This document shows, one piece after another, positions 44,764 through 53,900 of a stretch of 64,000 nucleotides of DNA. Position 1 is the stretch's first letter. Each line of letters starts with the position of its first letter. Source of the stretch: Candidatus Gastranaerophilales bacterium (GTDB taxonomy: Bacteria; Cyanobacteriota; Vampirovibrionia; Gastranaerophilales; Gastranaerophilaceae). Position numbers and translations under genes: made by a program. Under the pieces are notes generated by a model that did no database searches, had not been told where the DNA came from, and saw only the letters and a list, made by a program, of their open reading frames with translations. Where the stretch lies: NCBI GenBank assembly GCA_947625305.1, contig CANQNW010000001.1, positions 165,282 through 229,281 of the forward strand. The letters are read 5' to 3'.

Positions 44764-46233
44764 ATGGACGAAATCAGAGTTAGAATAGCACCGTCACCGA
44801 GCGGTAATTTACATATAGGAACGGCAAGAACCGCCTTATTTAATTATTTATTTGCCAAAAAAAACGGCGGAAAATATGTATTAAGAATAGAAGATACGGA
44901 TGCCGAAAGAACAAGCCAAGCATATATTGATAATATTTTTGACAGTTTAAAAGCATTAGGACTAAATTGGGATGAAGGCCCTGATGTCGGCGGAGAATAC
45001 GGGCCTTATACGCAGTCCGAAAGATTTGATATATATCCAAAATATGCTCAAATACTACTTGATAAAGGTTTTGCGTATGAATGCTACTGCACTCCGGAAG
45101 AACTTGAAGCGGAAAAAGAAGAAGCTACAAAAGCAAAACGAGCTTATGTTTATTCTAAAAAATGCGAAAATTTAACCGAAGAAGAAAAAGCAAAATTAAG
45201 AGCCGAAGGCAGAAAGCCTGCTATCAGATTTTCTATAGAAAAAGCGCAGAAAGCATTTCATGACACTTCAATACTTCACTTTGAAGACCTTGTAAAAGGC
45301 GACCTGCATCAAGATACTAGCCTAATCGGCGATTTTGTTATTATGAAATCAAACGGTACACCGACTTATAACTTTGCCGTTGTAATTGATGATATGTTAA
45401 TGAAAATTTCACATATTATAAGAGGCGAAGACCATATTTCCAATACATTTAAACAGATTTTAATATATGAAGCATTAGGGGCTGAAGTTCCTAAATTCGG
45501 GCATTTAGGTATGATACTTGCCCCCGATAGAAGTAAACTTTCTAAAAGACACGGTGCAACTGCGGTTTCTGAATTCGTTGAAAAAGGATATTTAACGGAG
45601 GCCCTATTAAACTTTGTTGCACTTTTAGGCTGGGCGCCTTCTGACGGTGTTGAAATTAAAACCGTTGATGAAATAGCTAAAGATTTTAGAATTCATGAAG
45701 TTTCTTCTTCTAATTCCGTTTTTGAATATGACAAATTAAACTGGATGAACGGTCAATATATCAAGAAAATGGATATTAAAGAACTTACTCAAAAAGCAAA
45801 ACCGTATTTAGAAAAATATGATTTATCGGAATTAACCGAAAAACAGCTTGAAAAAGTAATAGAGGCAACTCGTGAACCTATTACCGTTTTATCTGATTTA
45901 ACAAATGACGTGGCTTATTTCTTCGGGAAAGATATTGTTTATGAAGAAGGAGTTAAAGAAAAAAATATTGATACCGAACAGGCTCAAAATATTTTAAAAT
46001 ATTTTGATTCGCAACTGGACAATTATGATTTTAATAATGAAGAAAAACTCCACGAACAAATGGCAGATTTTAGAACCTACTTTAAAGAAAACCATGGAAT
46101 AAAGCCAAAAGAAACAATGTGGACAATAAGAGCAGCCCTGACAGGCAGAACACATGGTGCTGATATGGGTGTTATCCTTGAAGTCTTAGGTAAAGACAAA
46201 GTAAAATATCGTATAGAAAAAGCGATAAAATAG
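44764..46233 (+). CDS. gltX: Glutamyl-tRNA synthetase
   Basis: A class I glutamyl-tRNA synthetase of 489 residues. It begins DEIRVRIAPSPSGNLHIGTARTAL with the HIGH-like motif HIGT. LRIEDTDAERT and the KMSKS-like KLSKRHGATAV are standard, and NWMNGQYIKKM follows. ATG at 44764 has GGAGAG before it; the TTG at 44752 would overlap that site. gltX can also be a non-discriminating GluRS; a GatCAB partner would be needed for Gln charging. Confidence 0.96.
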   Translation: MDEIRVRIAPSPSGNLHIGTARTALFNYLFAKKNGGKYVLRIEDTDAERTSQAYIDNIFDSLKALGLNWDEGPDVGGEYGPYTQSERFDIYPKYAQILLDKGFAYECYCTPEELEAEKEEATKAKRAYVYSKKCENLTEEEKAKLRAEGRKPAIRFSIEKAQKAFHDTSILHFEDLVKGDLHQDTSLIGDFVIMKSNGTPTYNFAVVIDDMLMKISHIIRGEDHISNTFKQILIYEALGAEVPKFGHLGMILAPDRSKLSKRHGATAVSEFVEKGYLTEALLNFVALLGWAPSDGVEIKTVDEIAKDFRIHEVSSSNSVFEYDKLNWMNGQYIKKMDIKELTQKAKPYLEKYDLSELTEKQLEKVIEATREPITVLSDLTNDVAYFFGKDIVYEEGVKEKNIDTEQAQNILKYFDSQLDNYDFNNEEKLHEQMADFRTYFKENHGIKPKETMWTIRAALTGRTHGADMGVILEVLGKDKVKYRIEKAIK

Positions 46234-46245
46234 CATATAAGAAGT

Positions 46246-47238
46246 ATGGAAGAGATTTTAAATTTACCAAAAGTTTCATTTATCGTTATTACGCATAATT
46301 TTGAAAATTATGTAACTGATTGTCTTAACAGTATTAAAAATCAGACATATAAGAATATTGAAATTATTGTCGTGGATGACTTTTCTAAAGATTTAACAAT
46401 TGAAAAAATTGAAACTTTTATAAAGGATAATTCAAATCTTGATATTAAGCTGATAAAAAATGAGGAAAATATCGGACAGTTATCCTCCATACTTAAAGGA
46501 ATTGAAATTGCAAAGGGTGAATTTATTTCGGCAATAGACGGAGATGATATATTATTCCCCGAATACTGCGCAATGCACATAGAGGCGCACCTTAAAACAC
46601 CCGTTGCCTTAACAACCTGTTATCAGGCGGAAATTGATGATAATAATACAATCCATACATTAAATTCCATAGACAGTCCTGAAAAAAAATCCGATAAACT
46701 TAAAATAGAAAATAAAACCTATGAAGAATTTAATAATTACAGAAGGGCACAAGGAATAAACACAGAAGGGTGTGAAGTTCAGGTGCTTGATAACGATAAA
46801 TACAGTTTTGCCACCTGGCATTGGGGACCAACCACATCAGCCATGATGCGAAAATCTGTCTTAACAATGCTGTTATTACTTAATAAAACAAGAAATCTTA
46901 AAATTACTGCGGATAAATTTATTTTTTCCTTCTGCCATTTAATCGGTTCAAGTGCTGTAGTAAAAAAGGTTTTATTTGCTTATAGAAGGCACAATTCTAA
47001 TTATTCTATGGCAAACCCTGTTATGGGGAATAAAAAATATTTTAAAGGGCATACTCAAAATAAATATTTCAGGAACAACAGAAAAATAAGAAGCCAGATG
47101 TTTAAATTTATATCCGAAAATAAATCGTATTTTCTTGAAAAATTAAATAAAGTAAATTTGTTATTAATATATAAAAGAATTTTTTTCTCTTTTGATTTAA
47201 TGTTTTTCAAAGGGCTTGTAAAATCATTTTTCATATAA
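46246..47238 (+). CDS. Glycosyltransferase family 2 protein
   Basis: 330 residues. The GT-A fold begins PKVSFIVITHNFENYVTDCLNSIKNQTYKNIEIIVVDDFSKD, and the SAIDGDDILFPEYC segment contains the DxD-like metal motif. The C-terminal half is basic with a helical tail that may touch the membrane. Twelve bases after gltX, so likely carried by the same transcript. Surface glycan role inferred; sugar not. Confidence 0.85.
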   Translation: MEEILNLPKVSFIVITHNFENYVTDCLNSIKNQTYKNIEIIVVDDFSKDLTIEKIETFIKDNSNLDIKLIKNEENIGQLSSILKGIEIAKGEFISAIDGDDILFPEYCAMHIEAHLKTPVALTTCYQAEIDDNNTIHTLNSIDSPEKKSDKLKIENKTYEEFNNYRRAQGINTEGCEVQVLDNDKYSFATWHWGPTTSAMMRKSVLTMLLLLNKTRNLKITADKFIFSFCHLIGSSAVVKKVLFAYRRHNSNYSMANPVMGNKKYFKGHTQNKYFRNNRKIRSQMFKFISENKSYFLEKLNKVNLLLIYKRIFFSFDLMFFKGLVKSFFI

Positions 47239-47296
47239 ATGAATTATTGAAAAAAGGCGAAAAATTTCCTAAAATAATGATATTATAGGGGAAATT

Positions 47297-50200
47297 ATGT
47301 TACAAGAAGCAGCAAAAATAATCAATTCGGCACTAAATAACAGCTTTATAAAAAGATTAAGCTTATATCTTCACGATTGTGTCAGAGAAGAAGTACAAAG
47401 TTCAACTTTTAGAAACTTAAAACAAGATAAAGATAATAAATGGATTTTTCTTGAAAGCCAAACTAAATCTAAAGAAGAAAATCCTTCATTATTGGCGGAT
47501 GAAAAAGTATTTACAAGCTATCCCGAAGCATTAAAGCTGGACGGCTCTGACTCATACTTAACAGAATTAATGCTGATGAGCGAAAACAGCCAGAAGGATA
47601 AATATCTTATATACGGTTATTTGTTTTTAGTCGGGAAAAATGCAAAAACAAAAAGAAAAAATGAATTTTTAACTCCGCTTTTATATTCAAGCTGTAAGCT
47701 TGAAAGAGTAGGAATGAATATAGAATGCTCCATTGAGGATGAAGGTTTATCACTTAATACTGCAGCTTTGACAAGCTTAATGAATTTATCGGGCGAAGAA
47801 GATGAAATTGATAATATGCTGGATGGACTTCTGGATGTTGTACCAAAACTTCCGTTAAAAGAAGAAGATTTAAGCATTTTCCTTACCACCTTAAAATCTT
47901 TAATCCCCGATTTAGAATTTGAATTAACGGAGGAAGAAGATTTAGAAAATAATATTGATGAAAATTCCGCCAATGAATTTTACGGCGAAAAACAAATAAA
48001 TTACGAAAATTTACAGGAAATTATAGAAGAGAACGATTCAGAGAAATCCAAGCCTAAATTAAAAGCCGATAAAGTCGTTCTGGCAAATAAAAGCGCAATA
48101 ATACTTACCAAACGACCTTTAGTAACTGCAGGTGTTTTATATGAGTTGTCGCAAATATCCGATAAAGCCCCCGGAGTTATCAGAGAAACGGCTTTAAACA
48201 TAGTAAACGAAGAATACCTTCAAGGTAAAGGTAAAATGGCTTCAAAAATCATTAAAGAAAATAATCTTAAAGATTTTGTTGCCGTAACTCCGCTTTCATT
48301 AAGTGATTCACAAGAAGATGTTATAAAAAATCTTGAAGATAATACAATTTTGTCCGTATACGGCCCGCCCGGCACAGGTAAATCACAGACTATAGTAAAC
48401 TTAATCTGCCACTTAGTTTCAAACGGCAAGACTGTTCTTGTTGCTTCAAGAATGGATAAAGCAACAGACGTTGTGGCTAACCGATTAAATGATTTTGGTG
48501 CGCCGTATTTAGCGCTCAGAGCAGGCAGACCAAACTACCAAAAGCAATTATCATTTGAACTTCAAGATTTAATTTCAAATAAAGTCGACCTCGATACGGG
48601 CTTTGAAAACTCTATTTTAGTTGATACCGAAGATATGCAAAAGCTTGTTATGTCAATCAGAGAAAAAGAAAATCAGTGTGAGGAAATAATTAAACTTGAA
48701 CAGAATTGGCACGACATTATTAAAGAACGGGATGAGAAAGAAAAACAAATCGGCAAACCCGAGTTCTTAACAGGCAAATTAACCGTTTCAGAGGTTGATG
48801 AAATAGAAAATGCCGTTAAAAATCTTGAAAAAAATATCGAAAAACAGGGATTTTTTGCTAATTTAACAACAAATTATGCAAATCATCAATTAAAGAAAAT
48901 CATTCAAAATAAAAACTTTAAGCCCGATATTGAAAATCTTGAAAGGTTAAAACTTGAACTTATAATAGCAAGATTATCGGCTCAGGCAAGAATGATTGAA
49001 ACGAAAATCTTTAAAATCGGCAATCTTCACACAATTCTTGATGAAATAAAACAGCTTAAGAAAAAACAAAAAACTCTTGCCATAGACATCCTGAAAGGCA
49101 AAAGAAGAGAATCTCTAAAAGGATTGCTCAGAGATCAGGTAAAAAGACAAAGATTAATTGTCCATACAAGGGCTTTAATATCAAGAAAGAAAAATCTTCA
49201 AAACAGAATACTTGAAGATGAAGATTTTAAACCGCTTTTAGAAGCATTCCCCTGCTGGTGCGTTACAACATATGCAATATCAAACTCACTTCCTTTAAAA
49301 CCCGCTATGTTTGATGTAGCCATTATTGATGAAGCTTCTCAATGCGATATTGCAAGCTGTATTCCGATACTGTTCAGGTGTAAAAAAGCAGTAATAGTCG
49401 GTGACGATAAACAGCTTCCGCACTTGTCATTCTTGGAAAAATCTAAAGAACAATCTTTTATGAGCCAGTATGATATCCCCGATAAATACCAATTAATGTG
49501 GAGATTCAGGACTAATTCAATGTTTGATCTGGCAAATTATTATTCAACAAGGCCGGTTCTTTTAGATGAACATTTTAGGAGCTACCTGCCGATAATAGAT
49601 TTCAGCAACAAAGAATTTTACGGCGACAGAATAAGAATAATGTCACAATGCAATGATAATAAAGTATTAGAGCTTATTCAGGTGCCTGACGGCAAAGTTG
49701 ATTTTGATATTACCCGTAATGCCCCTGAGGTTGAAGCTATAATGCAAAGATTGCAGGAAATTATTCAGGAGGATGAAAGAAATACCGATGAAGACCACCA
49801 GCCTGTAACTATAGGCATTATATCCCCGTTCAGAGGGCAGGTGGAATTAATTAAAAAGGCAATATCACAGGTATTTTCAGAATCTACGATAAGAAAGCAT
49901 AAACTGGAAACAGGTACCGCTCACACATTCCAAGGGGATGAAAGAGATATAATAATGCTCTCTTGGGCGATAGCCAATAACAGCCATAACCAAAGCTTGA
50001 CCTTCCTGCAAATACCTAACCTGTTTAACGTTGCAATTACAAGAGCAAGGAAAAAACAGATTATATTCTTGTCAAAAGACCCAAAATCATTACCGACGGG
50101 GCTTTTAAAAGATTATATAGAATTTGTTCAAGCTTATATTGCAAGAAATTCACTGAAAGATGAATTAAATATTGATGAAAATATTTATAAAAACTCGTTT

Positions 50201-50491
50201 GAAAAAGAACTTGCACAGGCTCTAAAGGAAGAAGGATTTACGGTAACGGCGGGTAAAACTCTTGCAGGCTTAAGCGCAGATTTAACCGTTACAAGTCCTT
50301 CAGGTAAAACAGTTATAATTGAATGCGATGGAGTTGAGGATAATGTTAAATCCAATAAGACACAAATTAAAAAGCAGACCTTAATGGAGAGAACAGGCGC
50401 CGTTGTTGAGAGAATAACATATCGTGAATGGTATATAAGCCCTGATGGCTGTATTGAACGGATTAAAAATATAATAAACGAAATTTGTTAA
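47297..50491 (+). CDS. SF1 (AAA_11/12, UPF1-like) helicase fused to C-terminal PD-(D/E)XK nuclease
   Basis: A 1064-residue protein. Residues about 1-320 have no clear motif, with an acidic stretch near 215-240. Helicase motifs: Walker A VYGPPGTGKSQTIVNL near 355, a coiled region 440-640, Walker B DVAIIDEASQCDIASCIPILF near 673, motif III VGDDKQLPHLSF, motif V GTAHTFQGDERDII, motif VI NVAITRARKKQIIF near 912. The last 100 residues resemble a Vsr/MTES_1575-type endonuclease: FEKELAQAL, SADLTV, then IIECDGVED with ExD-type acid, and the tail TLMERTGAVVERITYREWY. This is the domain set seen in several phage-defence and DNA-processing proteins. It stands alone, without partner genes, between GT2 and an acyltransferase; defence is inference. 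Confidence 0.85.
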   Translation: MLQEAAKIINSALNNSFIKRLSLYLHDCVREEVQSSTFRNLKQDKDNKWIFLESQTKSKEENPSLLADEKVFTSYPEALKLDGSDSYLTELMLMSENSQKDKYLIYGYLFLVGKNAKTKRKNEFLTPLLYSSCKLERVGMNIECSIEDEGLSLNTAALTSLMNLSGEEDEIDNMLDGLLDVVPKLPLKEEDLSIFLTTLKSLIPDLEFELTEEEDLENNIDENSANEFYGEKQINYENLQEIIEENDSEKSKPKLKADKVVLANKSAIILTKRPLVTAGVLYELSQISDKAPGVIRETALNIVNEEYLQGKGKMASKIIKENNLKDFVAVTPLSLSDSQEDVIKNLEDNTILSVYGPPGTGKSQTIVNLICHLVSNGKTVLVASRMDKATDVVANRLNDFGAPYLALRAGRPNYQKQLSFELQDLISNKVDLDTGFENSILVDTEDMQKLVMSIREKENQCEEIIKLEQNWHDIIKERDEKEKQIGKPEFLTGKLTVSEVDEIENAVKNLEKNIEKQGFFANLTTNYANHQLKKIIQNKNFKPDIENLERLKLELIIARLSAQARMIETKIFKIGNLHTILDEIKQLKKKQKTLAIDILKGKRRESLKGLLRDQVKRQRLIVHTRALISRKKNLQNRILEDEDFKPLLEAFPCWCVTTYAISNSLPLKPAMFDVAIIDEASQCDIASCIPILFRCKKAVIVGDDKQLPHLSFLEKSKEQSFMSQYDIPDKYQLMWRFRTNSMFDLANYYSTRPVLLDEHFRSYLPIIDFSNKEFYGDRIRIMSQCNDNKVLELIQVPDGKVDFDITRNAPEVEAIMQRLQEIIQEDERNTDEDHQPVTIGIISPFRGQVELIKKAISQVFSESTIRKHKLETGTAHTFQGDERDIIMLSWAIANNSHNQSLTFLQIPNLFNVAITRARKKQIIFLSKDPKSLPTGLLKDYIEFVQAYIARNSLKDELNIDENIYKNSFEKELAQALKEEGFTVTAGKTLAGLSADLTVTSPSGKTVIIECDGVEDNVKSNKTQIKKQTLMERTGAVVERITYREWYISPDGCIERIKNIINEIC

Positions 50492-51600
50492 ACCCCCGTA
50501 AACATTCTGGTATTCTTTACATTCAGCTTTTGAAGCAGTGTTTTTAATATAAATAATATAAAGAAACTGCAAATCAGAACAAATAAATACCTGAAAGATG
50601 CTATGGACAAGGCTTTTATACATTCGACCATATTGCCTGCAGGTAAGACTTTAGACATATTAAATAATCTGTTAAAGGCAAAAACAAAATACCAATGAAC
50701 AAAAAACAATCCGAAACTGTATTTTGCAAATATATCAAGCAGATTATTTATTTTTTCATGCGCTTTAATTAAATCATCATAATGCTTTAAATAGCCTAAA
50801 ACCAATACTGTTAAAAATATTTTTGAAACCGTTCCGTTCACAATGCCGTATTTTGAATTAATATAAACATCAAAAACAGCCGTAATCAGCATTAAACATA
50901 TAAATAGAAGTCTTTTATCATAAAAAAAGTCTATTTTTTCTTTGTATTTTGACAAAAACATCCCAAAAACATACATGGAGGAAAAATGAACAAATCCGCT
51001 TAAAACATACTTAATATATTCAAAATACTTATGCAGATAGTCTAAATTAGCGACATACTCGGGTTCTATATCAAGCCTCGGGATAAAAATCGTTATTAAA
51101 AATAAAACGGGAAGAAGCTTATACAAAATATTTTTTCTTTCCAAATACAAAAGCACCCAGCTGAGAATAAAGAAAATAACAATCATAGGAATAAACCAAA
51201 CAGGTACATTATGCACTCTGCCGACAGTCAGAAATATTCCGATTTGCGCCAACGGATTTAAGCCCGCAAACGGGTTTCCGTATAATAAAGGAAGGGTAAA
51301 GCACAGTATTATCCCGGGGATTGCCGTTATCATATAGGGAATAATTACATTTTTCCATTTTTTTGACATGTAATTTTTATACTCAAATTTATATGAAAGG
51401 TGCTGAAACAAGAATCCCGAAATAAATATAAACAGGGCAGTACCGCCTGCAAAAACTTCAAAAGAAATACTGTTTACTAAACTTCCCTTAGCGCCAATCT
51501 GCATAGTGTGACCTGCCACGATAAGCAGTATTGCAAGCCCTCTGAATACATTTATGTAATTGAGCATTTCTTTTTTAGGTTTTGTAATCGGTTCTTCCAT
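50488..51600 (-). CDS. Acyltransferase family 3 (OafA-like) membrane protein
   Basis: 370 residues, about ten transmembrane helices. The N-terminal LNYINVFRGLAILLIVAGHTMQ is the family hallmark, with Arg and His as likely catalytic residues, and FIFISGFLFQHLSYKFEYKNYMSKKWKNVIIPYMI follows. The family O-acetylates or succinylates surface polysaccharides. It converges on the helicase gene with a 4-base overlap and is one base downstream of accC, same strand. Confidence 0.88.
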   Translation of the reverse strand: MEEPITKPKKEMLNYINVFRGLAILLIVAGHTMQIGAKGSLVNSISFEVFAGGTALFIFISGFLFQHLSYKFEYKNYMSKKWKNVIIPYMITAIPGIILCFTLPLLYGNPFAGLNPLAQIGIFLTVGRVHNVPVWFIPMIVIFFILSWVLLYLERKNILYKLLPVLFLITIFIPRLDIEPEYVANLDYLHKYFEYIKYVLSGFVHFSSMYVFGMFLSKYKEKIDFFYDKRLLFICLMLITAVFDVYINSKYGIVNGTVSKIFLTVLVLGYLKHYDDLIKAHEKINNLLDIFAKYSFGLFFVHWYFVFAFNRLFNMSKVLPAGNMVECIKALSIASFRYLFVLICSFFILFILKTLLQKLNVKNTRMFTGV

Positions 51601-51601
51601 A

Positions 51602-52945
51602 TTATTTATTCTGCTTGTAGGTATTCATAAAGCCCGTATCGAAATTACCGCTTATAAATACTTCATCTTCAATTAAATCCTGATAGAAGGGAAGTGTTGT
51701 TTTAACTCCCGTAATAACATATTCTTTTAAGGCACGGTACATTCTTCTTCTTGCCTCTTCTCTTGTAGGCGCCCAGCACATAACTTTGCTGATTAGAGAA
51801 TCATAATACGGCGGGATTTTATACCCTGAATATACGTGAGAATCAACTCTGACCCCAAAACCTCCGGGCGGGATATAACCGTTAATTTCCCCGGGGGCCG
51901 GAAGGAAGTTTCTTTCGGGATCCTCCGCATTAATACGGCATTCTATGGCATGCCCGTACAATTTAATATCTTCCTGTTTAAATGACAGTGGATTTCCTGC
52001 AGCAATATTAATTTGTTCTCTGACTATATCAATATTGGAAATCATTTCAGATATGCCGTGTTCAACCTGCAGACGAGTATTCATTTCCATAAAATAGAAG
52101 TTTTTATCCTTGTCGAGCAGAAATTCAATAGTGCCGACACCTTCATAGTTAGCGGCTTTAGCGGCACGCACTGCAGCCTCGCCGAGTTTTTTGCGGACAT
52201 CATCACTTACGGCGGGAGATGGTGCTTCTTCAACAAGTTTTTGGTGTCTTCTTTGAATAGAGCAATCTCTTTCACCCAAATGAACAACATTGCCAAATCT
52301 GTCTGCAATAATTTGAACTTCAATATGGCGGGGGTTAACCAAATATTTTTCCATATAAACATCAGGGTTGCCGAAGAATTTTTCGGCCTCTTGCCTGCAA
52401 AGAGTAATATTTTGTTCAAGTTCTTCAGGATTATTAGCAACTCTCATACCTTTACCGCCCCCGCCTGCCGTTGCTTTGACAATAACAGGGTAACCGAATT
52501 TTTCAGCCTCTTTTTTAGCCTCTTCAATATCTGTAATAATACCTGTTCCGGGGGTTATAGGAACATTTTTAGAGGACATTGTCTTTCTTGCCGTTGCTTT
52601 ATCGCCCATTAATTTCATAGATTCAGGTGAAGGACCGATAAATTTAATATTATGCTCCTCGCAAATTTCGGCAAAATCAGCTCTTTCCGACATAAAGCCG
52701 TACCCGGGGTGTATGGCATCAGCCCCTGATACTAAAGCCGCTGATATTATTGCAGGAATATTGAGGTAACTTTTTGAACTTTCATTAGGCCCTATGCAGT
52801 ATGCCTCTGTTGCTAAGCTTACGTGCAAAGAGTTTGCATCTGCCTGTGAATATACTGCAACTGTCGGAATTCCTATTTCTCTGCAAGCTCTGATAATTCT
52901 GACTGCGACTTCGCCCCTGTTTGCTATTAATACTTTTTTAAACAT
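51602..52945 (-). CDS. accC: Acetyl-CoA carboxylase, biotin carboxylase subunit
   Basis: A 447-residue ATP-grasp biotin carboxylase. It begins MFKKVLIANRGEVAVRIIRACREIG. YPVIVKATAGGGGKGMRV is the glycine-rich ATP loop, and FYFMEMNTRLQVEHGISEMI is the Mg/bicarbonate segment. A frame open to 53029 would overlap accB, and the ATG at 52945 matches family N-termini. It follows accB by 10 bases, the usual order; the carboxyltransferase genes are elsewhere. Confidence 0.95.
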   Translation of the reverse strand: MFKKVLIANRGEVAVRIIRACREIGIPTVAVYSQADANSLHVSLATEAYCIGPNESSKSYLNIPAIISAALVSGADAIHPGYGFMSERADFAEICEEHNIKFIGPSPESMKLMGDKATARKTMSSKNVPITPGTGIITDIEEAKKEAEKFGYPVIVKATAGGGGKGMRVANNPEELEQNITLCRQEAEKFFGNPDVYMEKYLVNPRHIEVQIIADRFGNVVHLGERDCSIQRRHQKLVEEAPSPAVSDDVRKKLGEAAVRAAKAANYEGVGTIEFLLDKDKNFYFMEMNTRLQVEHGISEMISNIDIVREQINIAAGNPLSFKQEDIKLYGHAIECRINAEDPERNFLPAPGEINGYIPPGGFGVRVDSHVYSGYKIPPYYDSLISKVMCWAPTREEARRRMYRALKEYVITGVKTTLPFYQDLIEDEVFISGNFDTGFMNTYKQNK

Positions 52946-52955
52946 ATCCTTACCG

Positions 52956-53408
52956 TTAATTTTCTTCCACATACATAATAACTTGACCGTATTCAACGGG
53001 TTTGCCGTCCTCAATGCAGATTTCGGCAACTCTGCCCGAAATTTCGGAGGTTATTTTATTAACTAATTTAATAGTTTCGATTATACAAATAACCTGACCT
53101 TCTTTTATTTCATCCCCGACTTTGACAAACGGTTCTTCGCTCGGAGCGGGTCTTGAGTAGAACATCCCTATCATATTTGATACAATAGGAGTTAATTTTT
53201 TCTTTTCTTCCTCCGGTTCAACTGCTTTTGGCTGTTCTTCTTCAATAACAGTTTCAGCTTGACTTGTTTTATCCTTTATAACAGGTTTATAACCGCTGCT
53301 TTTAATCTTAAGCGCCATTTCACCGTCCTCAAGCAGAACCTCGGTCAGTTCATTATTTTTCATTATATCAATCAGTTTTTCAATATATTCAGGTTCTAAA
53401 TTCTTCAT
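52956..53408 (-). CDS. accB: Acetyl-CoA carboxylase biotin carboxyl carrier protein
   Basis: 150 residues. An N-terminal dimerisation region, an acidic linker (IEEEQPKAVEPEEEKKK), then a biotinyl domain (residues 75-150) with GMFYSRPAPSEEPFVKVGDEIKEGQ. The biotin site is ETIKL at 111-115 with Lys114, where most family members have EAMKM or EAMKL. The lysine is kept, so biotinylation is still expected. Same operon as accC. Confidence 0.92.
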   Translation of the reverse strand: MKNLEPEYIEKLIDIMKNNELTEVLLEDGEMALKIKSSGYKPVIKDKTSQAETVIEEEQPKAVEPEEEKKKLTPIVSNMIGMFYSRPAPSEEPFVKVGDEIKEGQVICIIETIKLVNKITSEISGRVAEICIEDGKPVEYGQVIMYVEEN

Positions 53409-53634
53409 ACAATCCCTTTAAATCTAATTCAAACCTATTTTATCGCCTACATGCCCCTTAGTCAAGAATGATAAGAGTATTTAAAAATCGGCAGTTTTTA
53501 TCGGTATTATTTGCAAATGAAGTTTAACAAGCCCGCTTTATGTTTCAATTTCAGACAAACTACACTTATTATATGATGTAACATAATACAATAATAATTA
53601 TAATTTGAATTGTATCAGTAAAAAAGGCACAATA

Positions 53635-53898
53635 ATGCTTCCTATAGTTACTCAAGAACAATCAAGTTTATGCTTTGCGGAAATTTTTCAGGATGTCCAC
53701 GGCTGGCGAAAAAAAATGATTCATTATATAAAAGATGAAAACCCTGAAATAAATTCTGCGATTATAGAAGCTGCTCAAAATACCGATTTAGACCCTAAAG
53801 CTGTTGCGCTTGGCGCATATATGACATATATCCTGCTTGAAACAGCAATGAAAGAAGAAACAGGACAGCAGGTTTTCTCTATTGACGATAAACAATAG
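53635..53898 (+). CDS. Small hypothetical protein
   Basis: 87 residues from ATG 53635, which has an AAGG site 8 bases upstream; a frame from 53605 would need a TTG start without one. Helical and acidic: WRKKMIHYIKDENPEINSAIIEAAQNTDLDPKAVALGAYMTYILLETAMKEETG. No membrane segment or metal motif. Convergent with the GGDEF gene (2-base gap). The 226-base region before it holds AT-rich DNA with no clear feature apart from a short ATCGG repeat. Function unknown. Confidence 0.65.
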   Translation: MLPIVTQEQSSLCFAEIFQDVHGWRKKMIHYIKDENPEINSAIIEAAQNTDLDPKAVALGAYMTYILLETAMKEETGQQVFSIDDKQ

Positions 53899-53900
53899 TT

